Below are positions 37,812-46,048 of a DNA stretch of 61,314 bases, piece by piece. The DNA lies in NCBI GenBank assembly GCA_014377535.1, contig JACMPK010000067.1, positions 1 through 61,314 on the forward strand, read 5' to 3'. Position 1 is the first letter of the stretch. Each line of letters begins with the position of its first letter. A model generated the notes under the pieces. That model saw only the letters and a list, made by a program, of their open reading frames with translations. It searched no databases and was not told the DNA's origin. Source of the stretch: Gemmatimonadaceae bacterium (GTDB lineage: Bacteria > Gemmatimonadota > Gemmatimonadetes > Gemmatimonadales > Gemmatimonadaceae). A program made the position numbers and the translations under genes.

Positions 37812-39193
37812 CGGGCGCCACCGCCCACACGACGCTCATACCGCGCGAGATACTCCATCGTCGCCTCGCCGATCGCGCGCGCAAGTTCGTCCTGGCGCGG
37901 TGCGGTGGTGAGATAGCTCGCCTCCTCGCGATTGGTGCCGAAGCCGACCTCGATCAGCACCGCGGGCATGAACGAGCCGCGCAACACGGCGAAGTTGGCC
38001 TGCTTCACGCCGCGATCGGAACCGGGGTGCGTCATGCGGAGCCGGCGCTGCACCTCGCCGGCCAGGTCGCTGGATTCACGCAGGTGTTCGTTCTGTGCCA
38101 TGTCATTGATGATGAAACTGAGCGGATCACCACGTGGCGCGTTGGCGCCGGTCTCGAACTTCACCGACTCGTTCTCCATCCGCTCCACGCGATTCTCTTC
38201 CTCCGTCTTCGCCTCGGCGAGGAAGTACGTCTCGAAGCCGCGTGCCGATGTCGCATCACGCCAGCGCGGATTTGCCGCATTCACGTGAATCGACATGAAC
38301 AGGTCGGCGCGCGTCGTGTTCGCGATGCGACCGCGATCGCTGAGCGCGATGAGCGTGTCGCGTGATCGCGTGAGGTGCACCGTGATGCCCTGCGACCGGA
38401 GCACGTCGGCCACCTTCAGCGCGATCGCCAGCGTAATCTGCTTCTCGTACACGCGCGTGCCCGACGACGACATGCCGCTCATGCCGTTGTCTGGCCCGCC
38501 ATGACCGGCATCGATCACGACGCTGCGTGCGGCGCGGCGGCGTGTACTGGCGCTGGTGGCGGTGGACGCCACTCGAGTGCCATATGGCGGTGTGCGCGAC
38601 GTGCCGCCGATGCTGACCGGTCGCGCATCGACATCCGGGCGCAGGACCGATGTGACGGCGCTGGACGTCGCCTCGACCGGCGCACCGTCGGTGTCGGATG
38701 ACGTGGCGGCGTCAGGCGCCGCGGTGACGGCGCCGCGACGCGCAAAGGTGGAGAAGCGGCGCAACTCGCGCTCATCCGCATCCCAGACGATGCCGGTGCC
38801 GTAGCGTGGCAGGATGTCCGTCATGAATTCCGCCGGCACGAGCAGGCCACTGATCCCGCCTTCCGTGACGGCGACCGTCATTGCCACGCGTCCGGCATCG
38901 CCGAGATCAAGCGTGCGCTGACCGACGACGAAGCGTGCAGCCACACCGCACGCGTCGAGTGTGATGGTGCGCCCGGATGTCCTGACCGTCCCGCCCAACG
39001 CGCGTGCGAGTGCCTTGACCGAAAGGAATCGGGCACCGTTGCTGGTGACCCAGGGCACCACCACGCCCGTCCGGCCGGTGCGAATGTGCAGCCCGTCGGC
39101 CTGTGCCAGGGCAGCACTCGCCGTGAACAACAGCAATGCCGTGCCGGCGACGTGACGCAGGCGCGCACGCAGCGCGGCGGCGCGGGCGCACAT
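37808..39193 (-). CDS. N-acetylmuramoyl-L-alanine amidase (Amidase_3)
   Basis: Periplasmic cell-wall hydrolase that cleaves the amide between MurNAc and the stem peptide. The 461-residue product has a signal peptide (about 1-31, ending ALAQA), a beta-rich N-terminal domain resembling a copper-amine-oxidase-like stalk (about 40-125), a Thr/Ser/Ala-rich linker, and the Amidase_3 domain (about 220-455) with zinc ligands in VVIDAGHGG, YEKQ and SIHVNA and the catalytic Glu in LIEVGFGTN. A GTG at 39196 immediately precedes the ATG; both overlap the smpB stop. Confidence 0.92.
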   Translation of the reverse strand: MCARAAALRARLRHVAGTALLLFTASAALAQADGLHIRTGRTGVVVPWVTSNGARFLSVKALARALGGTVRTSGRTITLDACGVAARFVVGQRTLDLGDAGRVAMTVAVTEGGISGLLVPAEFMTDILPRYGTGIVWDADERELRRFSTFARRGAVTAAPDAATSSDTDGAPVEATSSAVTSVLRPDVDARPVSIGGTSRTPPYGTRVASTATSASTRRRAARSVVIDAGHGGPDNGMSGMSSSGTRVYEKQITLAIALKVADVLRSQGITVHLTRSRDTLIALSDRGRIANTTRADLFMSIHVNAANPRWRDATSARGFETYFLAEAKTEEENRVERMENESVKFETGANAPRGDPLSFIINDMAQNEHLRESSDLAGEVQRRLRMTHPGSDRGVKQANFAVLRGSFMPAVLIEVGFGTNREEASYLTTAPRQDELARAIGEATMEYLARYERRVGGGAR

Positions 39194-39663
39194 CACTTCT
39201 TCATCGCCCGCGCCATCGCGCGCACGTCGTCCTTCTTCTTCAGGTCCTCGCGCTTGTCATGCATCTTCTTGCCGCGAGCCAGCGCGATCTCGACCTTCGC
39301 GCGACCGTTCTTGAAATAGAGCTCCAGCGGCACGACCGTGAGGCCCTGTCGCGTGACCGCGCCGATGAGTTTCTCGATCTCCTTGCGATGCAGCAGCAGC
39401 TTGCGCGTGCGTGTCGGTTCGTGCGCGCTGTAGCCGGCGCGCTCATACTGCGAGATGTGCAGGTTGAGCAAAAAGATTTCGCTGCCGTTGATCACGCCGA
39501 ACGCGTCGGTCACGTTCGCGCGCCCCTCGCGCAGCGCCTTGACCTCGGAACCAGTCAGCATGATGCCCGCTTCCCACGTGTCCATGATCTGGTACTCGTG
39601 GCGGGCGCGACGATTCTTGGCGATGGACTCGATCGCCGGGGCGTCATCGGCTGAGCGTGGCAT
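39193..39663 (-). CDS. smpB: SsrA-binding protein SmpB
   Basis: Partner of tmRNA in rescuing stalled ribosomes. The ATG at 39663 gives 156 residues; an in-frame ATG at 39693 adds 10. Core motifs are NRRARHEYQIMDTWEAGIML, GSEVKALREGRANV and the ALARGKKMHDKREDLKKKD tail that enters the decoding centre. The ssrA gene itself is not seen in the window. Confidence 0.95.
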   Translation of the reverse strand: MPRSADDAPAIESIAKNRRARHEYQIMDTWEAGIMLTGSEVKALREGRANVTDAFGVINGSEIFLLNLHISQYERAGYSAHEPTRTRKLLLHRKEIEKLIGAVTRQGLTVVPLELYFKNGRAKVEIALARGKKMHDKREDLKKKDDVRAMARAMKK

Positions 39664-39862
39664 GTCTCTGGGAATGAGTGCGGTGAGGCGCATAACAAGA
39701 GCCCCGACCCGTCAACCTACGAAGACCGGCAGGGCACTACAATATTGATCAGCGTGCATGCAGTCAGGGAATCGGCACCGGAGACGAGTGTCGGCAGCAC
39801 GTCGGATCGGCGTGCATTCCACTCCGTCACGTAACCCGCGTCTGCCGAAGTTGTTGCAGGCG

Positions 39863-39891
39863 TTGACAGCATCGCCCGCGATCGGTATCCT
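39863..39891 (+). promoter_or_regulatory. Promoter of tRNA-Leu
   Basis: A perfect -35 TTGACA (39863-39868), a 17-nt spacer and a -10 TATCCT (39886-39891) lie 9 nt upstream of the mature tRNA 5' end. This is the clearest sigma-70-type promoter in the window. The remainder of the 39664-39862 gap holds nothing else I can support. Confidence 0.8.
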
Positions 39892-39900
39892 CACCGTTCT

Positions 39901-39984
39901 GCCGGAGTGGTGGAACTGGTAGACGCGCTGCGTTCAGGTCGCAGTGGGTGCAAGCCCGTGGGGGTTCGAGTCCCCCCTTCGGCA
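39901..39984 (+). tRNA. tRNA-Leu (anticodon CAG)
   Basis: Class II tRNA of 84 nt. The acceptor stem GCCGGAG pairs with CUUCGGC (one G-U), the anticodon stem CUGCG/CGCAG encloses the loop UUCAGGU, giving anticodon CAG for CUG codons. A long variable arm (about GUGGGUGCAAGCCCGUG) and the T-loop GGUUCGAGUCC are present, and the discriminator is A as expected for leucine. The 3' CCA is not encoded. Confidence 0.97.
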
Positions 39985-39998
39985 CTGCAGACGAAACG

Positions 39999-40028
39999 CG
40001 GCGTCGGACATTGTCCGGCGCCGTTTTT
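39999..40028 (+). terminator. Rho-independent terminator of tRNA-Leu
   Basis: Stem arms 39999-40009 and 40013-40023 (11 bp, one wobble) enclose a 3-nt loop and are followed by TTTTT at 40024-40028. On the minus strand the same hairpin also follows the unknown gene ending at 40095 and could stop it too. Confidence 0.9.
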
Positions 40029-40094
40029 CGTTGTCGTGGCGCACGACCCGTTCAGCGGTGCCGAGCCGGCACGACGCGACACGAATTGCGGACG

Positions 40095-40652
40095 TCAGCG
40101 CCGCGGTAGCAACAGTGCGCTTGGCGCGACATCCGCGGGCAGATCGACCGTGCCAAATTCGTCGCGCAGCCCTTCATTGCAGCGATCGAATTCCGCCGCA
40201 ATCCAGCCCGTTGACCACAAGTCGGCATCGCGTGCAGCGCCACCTCCGGCAAATGCCACCAACGCTTGCCCAAGTGGCGCAAGCGGGGTGCGTGATCCAC
40301 CGCGCTGACCCATGACGTCGCGGTAAAGGCGCAGTCGCACGTTGAACTGCGCGGCCGACGTGGCACGCATCGCGGGTGCCGTTGACGGATCCTGTTCCAC
40401 GGCGCGAGCCAGTGCCTGTCCGACCAGCGATGCCGTGCGATCGTCCAGTGCATCACGCCCCGCGATGAGGAGGCCGAGCGCCCGACGCAGGTAGCGAAGT
40501 TCCCACAGAGCGTGATCCGCGTCGCCATCACCGAAAGCCGCCAGGCGCGCCACCGAGTCTGCGTCGGGCTCCGCCATCAGTGATGACGCGAACGACGCGG
40601 CGCGTCGTTCCCACTCCTTTTCCGGCTGCTGCGCCGCACCCTGCGAGGGCAT
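40095..40652 (-). CDS. Unknown protein downstream of the Rrf2 regulator
   Basis: A 185-residue protein with no domain I recognise. It is alpha-helical in character, rich in Ala, Leu and Arg, with segments such as DHALWELRYLRRALGLLIAG and RTASLVGQALARAVEQ, and has no signal peptide or membrane span. The ATG at 40652 lies 2 nt after the Rrf2 stop, so it is probably co-expressed with that regulator. An upstream in-frame start would be an Arg-rich shadow of the Rrf2 gene. Confidence 0.6.
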   Translation of the reverse strand: MPSQGAAQQPEKEWERRAASFASSLMAEPDADSVARLAAFGDGDADHALWELRYLRRALGLLIAGRDALDDRTASLVGQALARAVEQDPSTAPAMRATSAAQFNVRLRLYRDVMGQRGGSRTPLAPLGQALVAFAGGGAARDADLWSTGWIAAEFDRCNEGLRDEFGTVDLPADVAPSALLLPRR

Positions 40653-40654
40653 TT

Positions 40655-41146
40655 TCACCGCGACGAGAGCACCGGGAGCGTCCGGCGTGCGATCTCGGGC
40701 GGGGCGTCGAGCTTCACGCGGACGCGAACTGTTTTTTCGTTCGCCAGCAGGTCTGCGAGACGAATGCCGCTGAGGACTTCGTCGATCTTCGACTGCAACA
40801 GCGCCCAGACGGGCCGGATGCTGCACGACGTGGCCTCGGCGCACCGATCCTCGCTGAGCGGGCTGCTGGTACAGTGCATGTCGAAAGTCTGCAGCTCGGA
40901 CGCCGTCACGACATCCTTTACCGTAATGTCGGTCGCGGGCCGCGCGAGCACGTAGCCGCCGCGCGCACCCCGTGTACTGTCGACGATGCCGGCCCGACGG
41001 AGCCGAAGCAGAATCTGCTCCACGTAATCCACCGGCAGCGATTCGCCAGCGGCAATCGCCCGCCCCGTGACGGGGCCTTCCCCGGCGCGACGGGCCAGAT
41101 GCAGTGCGCTGATGAGGCCGTATTCGGCCCAGGTGGTGATCCTCAC
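40655..41146 (-). CDS. Rrf2 family transcriptional regulator with three conserved-position cysteines
   Basis: Winged-helix Rrf2 regulator of 163 residues. The N-terminal helix-turn-helix (MRITTWAEYGLISALHLAR ... LPVDYVEQILLRLRRAGIV) and the wing STRGARGGYVLAR are clear. Cysteines C92, C102 and C108 lie where IscR and NsrR bind a Fe-S cluster, but the spacing is CX9CX5C rather than IscR's CX5CX5C. It may sense Fe-S status, NO or redox; targets are unknown. Confidence 0.88.
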   Translation of the reverse strand: MRITTWAEYGLISALHLARRAGEGPVTGRAIAAGESLPVDYVEQILLRLRRAGIVDSTRGARGGYVLARPATDITVKDVVTASELQTFDMHCTSSPLSEDRCAEATSCSIRPVWALLQSKIDEVLSGIRLADLLANEKTVRVRVKLDAPPEIARRTLPVLSSR

Positions 41147-41180
41147 CCAGTCAGGATCGCCATTCGCGACCCGGCCGACA

Positions 41181-41211
41181 AGGGGCGCCGAGCCGTCGGT
41201 ACGCGGCCCCT
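41181..41211 (-). terminator. Weak hairpin after aspA
   Basis: AGGGGC and GCCCCT arms (41181-41186 and 41206-41211) form a 6-bp stem with a large loop, 8 nt past the aspA stop. No good T-tract follows on the minus strand. Confidence 0.3.
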
Positions 41212-41218
41212 GCCCCCA

Positions 41219-42646
41219 TTAGCCGCCCGCGACGGCGGCGTGCTTGCCTTGCGGCACCCCGATCTCCGTCATCTTGCGAAGGTCGAGCACACCCGCAATC
41301 TCGTCGGCCGGAATGACTTCGTCCCGCGTGACCAGTTCGCGAATCAGAATGCCTTCCTTGACCGAGCGCTTGCTGATTTCGGCCGCTTTCGCATAGCCGA
41401 TCTGCGGCATCAGCGCCGTCGCGAGGGCGGCCGAGCGCTCTACCCAGTACTGGCACATCCCTTCGTTCGCGGTGATGCCCGCGACGCACTTGTTGCTCAA
41501 GGTGTCGATCGCGTTCGTGAGAATCAGCATCGACAGCAGCACGTTGTGGGCGATCACCGGCATCATGACGTTCAGCTCCAGCTGACCATGTTCGGCGCTG
41601 ATCGCGACGGTCGTGTCACATCCGATGACCTGGAAGCAGACCTGGTTCACCATCTCGGGAATCGACGGATTGATCTTGCCCGGCATGATCGACGAGCCGG
41701 GCTGCACGGCGGGCAGCACGATCTCGTCCAGGCCTGTCCGCGGTCCACTGACCATGAGGCGCAGGTCGCTGACGATCTTCGAGAGATCGAGCGCCAGTCC
41801 TCGGAGCGAGGCGCTGAATGCGGCTGCATCGCCCATGCTCTGCATCAGTTGAATGCGATCGGCACCGACGCGCAGCGTCTCGATGCCGCTGATCGCCTTC
41901 AGGTTGCGGTTCATGAGCTCCGGGAACTGCGGCTCAACGGTCACGCCGGTGCCGACGGCGCTGCCACCAATGCCAAGGTCGTTCAGGTAGTCGGCTGCTT
42001 CGGTGATGCGCTTGCGGCAACGCTCGAGTGTTCCGGCATAGGCGGTAAACTCCTGGCCCAGGCGGATCGGCATCGCATCCTGCAGATGCGTGCGCCCGGC
42101 CTTCACGATGTGGTCGAACTCCACACCCTTGGCCGCAAGCGCATTCCGCAATCCGGACACGGCCGCGAGCAGCGCCGGCAGCTGCCGCAGCACCGCAAGG
42201 CGAATGTTCGTCGGGATCGTATCGTTCGTGCTTTGCGCCATGTTCACGTGGTCGTTCGGATGCACCGGCACATAACTGCCGCGTGGTGAGCCGAGGATTT
42301 CGTTGGCGCGATTTGCGAGCACTTCGTTCACGTTCATGTTGTGCGACGTGCCGGCACCGGCCTGGTACGGGTCCACCACGAACATCTCGCGATGCGCACC
42401 ACCGAGGATCTCGTCGGCGGCCGCAACGATGGCGTCGGCACGCTGTGCGTCAAGGCGGCCTGTTTCCTTGTGCGTCAGGGCTGCGGCCTTCTTGATCCAC
42501 ACCTGCGCGATCACGAAGGGTTCCAGCGGCAGCATGCCCGAGATCGGAAAGTTCTGCATCGCGCGGACGGTCTGCACGCCATACAAGGCCGACGCGGGGA
42601 CCGGCAGTTCACCGAGTGGATCCTGCTCCATGCGCGTTGCAGTCAT
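41219..42646 (-). CDS. aspA: Aspartate ammonia-lyase (fumarase/aspartase superfamily)
   Basis: Deaminates aspartate to fumarate; fumarase activity is the main alternative. The ATG at 42646 gives 475 residues. Superfamily signatures are present: LYGVQTVRAMQNFPIS, PNDHVNMAQSTNDTIPTNIR, AGRTHLQDAMPIRLGQEF and the flexible loop GSSIMPGKINP that carries the catalytic Ser. YGVQT and the ITANEGMCQYWVERS segment favour aspartase over FumC (WGAQT). A small palindrome lies just upstream. Confidence 0.82.
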   Translation of the reverse strand: MTATRMEQDPLGELPVPASALYGVQTVRAMQNFPISGMLPLEPFVIAQVWIKKAAALTHKETGRLDAQRADAIVAAADEILGGAHREMFVVDPYQAGAGTSHNMNVNEVLANRANEILGSPRGSYVPVHPNDHVNMAQSTNDTIPTNIRLAVLRQLPALLAAVSGLRNALAAKGVEFDHIVKAGRTHLQDAMPIRLGQEFTAYAGTLERCRKRITEAADYLNDLGIGGSAVGTGVTVEPQFPELMNRNLKAISGIETLRVGADRIQLMQSMGDAAAFSASLRGLALDLSKIVSDLRLMVSGPRTGLDEIVLPAVQPGSSIMPGKINPSIPEMVNQVCFQVIGCDTTVAISAEHGQLELNVMMPVIAHNVLLSMLILTNAIDTLSNKCVAGITANEGMCQYWVERSAALATALMPQIGYAKAAEISKRSVKEGILIRELVTRDEVIPADEIAGVLDLRKMTEIGVPQGKHAAVAGG

Positions 42647-42670
42647 GTGCTGAACTCGAGGTAAAATTGA

Positions 42671-42684
42671 GTGAAACACTTCAC
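42671..42684. promoter_or_regulatory. Small palindrome upstream of aspA
   Basis: GTGAA (42671-42675) and TTCAC (42680-42684) form a perfect inverted repeat around ACAC, 24 nt before the aspA ATG. It could be an operator, lying in the likely promoter region. Such a short repeat can arise by chance. Confidence 0.25.
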
Positions 42685-42715
42685 GTGATCGAACACGAAA
42701 GCAATGTGCGGCGAC

Positions 42716-43288
42716 TCACGCCTGCGCATCGCGTGGTGCAGCGACGGCACGCAGCGCCAGCAGCGCGCCGACGAGTGCGAGGAGCGCGAAGATCATGGCT
42801 ACGCCAAGTGACAACACGCTCAAGCCATGCAGCCGGCCGAATGCGATACGCAGCGGATCAGTGATCGGCAAGGCATCGACACTCGGCCCGATGGTCACGC
42901 GCAATGCGGCGATCTTCGGCCCGATGACGACCTGCGCGATCGCGCATCCTGCAATCCATCCTGCAGCGCCGACGCGGCGCAGCAGTGCGAACGGCGCGCC
43001 GCGTGTAGTGAGCGCGAACACGGCCGCACCCATGAACAGCCCGGCGAGAAAGAGCACCGGCAGCACCTGTCCCACCAGCGCGCCAGCCAGCGATCGCGTG
43101 GGCAGCACCTTGAAGGCGGCGGGAGCCACCGTGGTAACCACGATGATCGCGGCACCGCCCCACAACGCTGACATCACGAGTGCGACGAGCGCGCGATTGC
43201 GATTACGCCCGATCGTACCGGCAGGATCGCTCGCATCACGCTCCTCTCGCTTCCTCGCCGCGACCGCGGCCACGATGCTCGTGCTCAT
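42716..43288 (-). CDS. DUF4149-like four-helix membrane protein
   Basis: A 190-residue inner-membrane protein with about four hydrophobic helices. The segment VAPAAFKVLPTRSLAGALVGQVLPVLFLAGLFMG resembles the DUF4149/TMEM205-like pattern (Gly/Ala-rich helices with a 'P..F' entry). Its ATG overlaps the stop of the metallo-hydrolase gene by 4 nt (ATGA). Function unknown. Confidence 0.72.
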   Translation of the reverse strand: MSTSIVAAVAARKREERDASDPAGTIGRNRNRALVALVMSALWGGAAIIVVTTVAPAAFKVLPTRSLAGALVGQVLPVLFLAGLFMGAAVFALTTRGAPFALLRRVGAAGWIAGCAIAQVVIGPKIAALRVTIGPSVDALPITDPLRIAFGRLHGLSVLSLGVAMIFALLALVGALLALRAVAAPRDAQA

Positions 43289-43941
43289 GCGCGGGCACCG
43301 AGCGGGCGTGCCATGCCAGCCAGAAACGGATTTGTCTGCAGCTCGACGGCCACGGTCGTGGAGGGACCGTGGCCCGGATGCAACACGAGATGCGGAGCCC
43401 ACGCCGCGATGCGTGCCAGCGACGCCTGCATCGCGTGCGGATCGCTGAGCGGAAGATCCGTGCGCCCGATGGACCCCGCGAACACGACATCGCCAACAAA
43501 AACCATGTCGCTGCCGACCAGCGCCACGTGGCCCGGCGCATGCCCCGGCAGGTGCACGATGCGAAAGTCGTGGCTCGCCAGCGACACCACATCATCCTCG
43601 TTCCATGCGCGATCGGGGGGCGGCGGCGATTCCATGGGGATACCGTAGGCCAGCGCCTGCGCGGCCACGTTGTCGTACAGCGGACGATCCGCCGCGTGCA
43701 GCCAGATCGGTGCATCGGGAAACGTGCGTCGCACGCCGGTGATGCCGCCGACATGATCGAGATGTCCATGCGTGATCCAGATCGCCTCCAGCGTGACGCC
43801 CGTGGCACTCAGGCGTGCCGCAAGTGCATCGCCCTCAGCGCCGGGATCGACGATCGCAGCGCGGCGACTCTCCTCGTCGATCACGAGATAGGCGTTGGCC
43901 TGGAATGCACCGACCGGCACGGCCTCGATGCGCAATGCCAT
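43285..43941 (-). CDS. Metallo-beta-lactamase-fold hydrolase, glyoxalase II-like
   Basis: A 218-residue metal-dependent hydrolase. The ATG at 43941 overlaps the trxB stop by one base. The HxHxDH motif is THGHLDHVGG near residue 62; the later ligands are in HLPGHAPGHVAL and VGDVVFAGSIGRTDLP, matching small GloB-like thioesterases. Likely substrates are thioesters such as lactoyl-thiols. Co-transcription with thioredoxin reductase hints at thiol metabolism. Confidence 0.9.
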   Translation of the reverse strand: MALRIEAVPVGAFQANAYLVIDEESRRAAIVDPGAEGDALAARLSATGVTLEAIWITHGHLDHVGGITGVRRTFPDAPIWLHAADRPLYDNVAAQALAYGIPMESPPPPDRAWNEDDVVSLASHDFRIVHLPGHAPGHVALVGSDMVFVGDVVFAGSIGRTDLPLSDPHAMQASLARIAAWAPHLVLHPGHGPSTTVAVELQTNPFLAGMARPLGARA

Positions 43942-44978
43942 CAGACGGCCGGCTCGACGACCGCGGCGGCGATGCCGACCGGCGCGACTGCGGTTTCCAG
44001 CACGGGCGACTCGCCGATGCCGTGATGTGCGAGCCACCGTTCCGCCTCCAGTGCGGCCATGCAGCCAGTACCCGCCGACGTGATCGCCTGACGGTAGTAG
44101 TCGTCGATGGCATCGCCGGCGGCGAATACGCCCGGCACGGATGTCACCGTCCGCCATGACGCCGTCTTGATGTAGTTGAACGGCGTGAGGTCGAGCTGCC
44201 CGGCAAGGAAGCCGGTATTCGGTGCGTGCCCGATCGCGACGAAGAGACCGCCGACCGGCAGGTCTCGCATCGCCCCCGTGACCGTGTCGGTCAGCTGGAG
44301 CGACGTGATCTCGTCAGTGCCGAGGACGTCGGTCACGACGGTGTTCCACTCCACGCGCACTTTCGGATGCCCGAGCACCCGCTCGGCCATGACCTTCGAC
44401 GCGCGGAACTTGTCCTTGCGATGGATGACGACGACTTCACTCGCGAACTTGGTCAGGTAGAGCGCCTCTTCCATCGCCGTGTCGCCACCGCCGACGACGG
44501 CGAGACGCTTGCCGCGATAGTGCGGCAGCGCGCCATCACACACCGCGCAGGCGGAAACGCCACCACCATTCTTCGCGAGGCGGATCTCGTTGTCCAGACC
44601 AATCCACTTCGCCGACGCACCGGTCGCCACGATGATCGTGTGCGCGGTGACCGGTGCGCTGTAGTTGGGCACCAGCGTGAACGGCTGCTGCGCGAAGTCG
44701 ACCGACGTGATCAGCTCCGACACGACACGGGTGCCGTAGTGCACGGCCTGCGCCTTCATGCGGTCCATGAGGTCAGGTCCGGTGATCGCCTCGGGAAAAC
44801 CCGGAAAGTTCTCGATGTCGGTCGTCAGCATGAGCTGGCCGCCGGGTCCTTCAGTACCGACCTGCTCACCCTCGAAGACGATTGGATTCAGGCTCGCGCG
44901 GGCCGCATAGATCGCGGCAGTCCAGGCAGCGGGGCCGGAGCCGATGATCGCGATGGCTTCAGTGCGGGGAGCGGTCAT
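43941..44978 (-). CDS. trxB: Thioredoxin-disulfide reductase
   Basis: NADPH-dependent flavoenzyme that reduces thioredoxin. The 345-residue product has the FAD motif IIGSGPAAWTAAIYAARA, the active-site CxxC at C144 and C147 (SACAVCDGALPHYRGK), the NADPH motif VVGGGDTAMEEALYL and the C-terminal FAD motif VFAAGDAIDDYYRQAITSAG. It has a C-terminal tail about 25 residues beyond the usual end. The 74-nt gap upstream holds no evident promoter. Confidence 0.95.
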   Translation of the reverse strand: MTAPRTEAIAIIGSGPAAWTAAIYAARASLNPIVFEGEQVGTEGPGGQLMLTTDIENFPGFPEAITGPDLMDRMKAQAVHYGTRVVSELITSVDFAQQPFTLVPNYSAPVTAHTIIVATGASAKWIGLDNEIRLAKNGGGVSACAVCDGALPHYRGKRLAVVGGGDTAMEEALYLTKFASEVVVIHRKDKFRASKVMAERVLGHPKVRVEWNTVVTDVLGTDEITSLQLTDTVTGAMRDLPVGGLFVAIGHAPNTGFLAGQLDLTPFNYIKTASWRTVTSVPGVFAAGDAIDDYYRQAITSAGTGCMAALEAERWLAHHGIGESPVLETAVAPVGIAAAVVEPAV

Positions 44979-45052
44979 GGAGCGGTGTGCCTCAAAAGGT
45001 GGTGCGCAAGAACGGCGCGTGCGGTCGCGGCCGATCGGCAGTGCGCAGCAAT

Positions 45053-46048
45053 CTAAAGCAGCAGGCGAGCCGCGTCGTGCCGCAATGCCGGCTCGCGGGA
45101 AACATCCGGTGCTTCGTGATGCGTCAGCGCCTCTGCCAGCAGCTCGGCGAGCGCGCCATGACAGTGCGACACCGAGGCGACCATCACGCGAAGGCTTGCG
45201 CGTTCATGCGCTGCGGCGATCGCGGCATCGGTCGCGATGGCATCGGCGACATCGAACATGCCCACGCCGTAGACTCGATGCGTGGTGTGGAAGATCGCCA
45301 GCACGTGGTAGGGTGCACCGGCAGCCGCCGCAGCGCCCGCCGCGAGTCGCACGGCTGCCGGCATGGTCCAGTCCCGCGGCCCGCGCGTTTCCGGACAGCG
45401 TGGTGGCTCGATGCAGTTGATCGGGCACATCCACGTGGCGAACGACGCGTAGTGCGCCGCGTCAGGCGCAGCGCGCCTCCATGGCGTCTCGGGCGCCGAC
45501 GACACCGGCACTTGCCTCACGACAGCCCCGGGGCGATGCGCCGCCATGCGCGCAGCCACCCAGTGGGCCAGCAGGTGCGGCATGAGCGGAGACGGCACGA
45601 CCGAGTCACGCCACGTGTCGCGCGCAACATCTGCATCGTGCGCATCGTGCGCACCGTGCCGCGCCGTGTCCAGCGCTGCGGCGAACATGCGCGCGAAAAA
45701 ACTGTCCCAGTCCGCGGAGACGAAACGGATCGGCAGGTCTTGGTACGCCGCTGCGTCGCCCGGCATTGCTGCCAGGCGCTCAGCCGAGGGCTGCACGGGT
45801 GAGGCGTCCTCCGACGCTGCGGCCGGGTACAGCCGCCATCCATGCTGTGCCGTCGCGACGGCGTCCCCGGTTTCGATCGCGTGCACGAGCCGCGCGACGC
45901 GACAATCGGGATCACGATCCACGACGATGATCTCGCGGCACTGCAGCGCACCGGCGGCGCGCGCGCGAGCGAGCTGTCGCACGTAGTAGCCGCCGTAACA
46001 TCCGCCGCCGCAGATGACGATGCGACCGTACTGCTGCACCGGCATCAT
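45053..46048 (-). CDS. Unknown Rossmann-like protein with CPxNC...CP cysteine cluster
   Basis: A 331-residue protein I cannot name. The N-terminus has a glycine-rich nucleotide-binding-like turn (IVICGGGCYGGYYVRQLARA) followed by an acidic strand end (IIVVDRDPDC), as in NAD(P)-binding folds. Around residues 206-228 is the cluster ATWMCPINCIEPPRCPETR, with C208, C212 and C218, then GPRDW; it looks like a metal or Fe-S site. No signal peptide. The start ATGATG overlaps the SDR stop, so it is the last gene of the 13-gene run. Redox or dehydrogenase activity is inference. Confidence 0.75.
   Translation of the reverse strand: MMPVQQYGRIVICGGGCYGGYYVRQLARARAAGALQCREIIVVDRDPDCRVARLVHAIETGDAVATAQHGWRLYPAAASEDASPVQPSAERLAAMPGDAAAYQDLPIRFVSADWDSFFARMFAAALDTARHGAHDAHDADVARDTWRDSVVPSPLMPHLLAHWVAARMAAHRPGAVVRQVPVSSAPETPWRRAAPDAAHYASFATWMCPINCIEPPRCPETRGPRDWTMPAAVRLAAGAAAAAGAPYHVLAIFHTTHRVYGVGMFDVADAIATDAAIAAAHERASLRVMVASVSHCHGALAELLAEALTHHEAPDVSREPALRHDAARLLL

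Noticed and set aside
39901-39984. tRNA-Leu as an integration site for a mobile element
   Set aside because: No integrase, phage gene or 3'-end repeat lies beside it; neighbours on both sides are ordinary genes.
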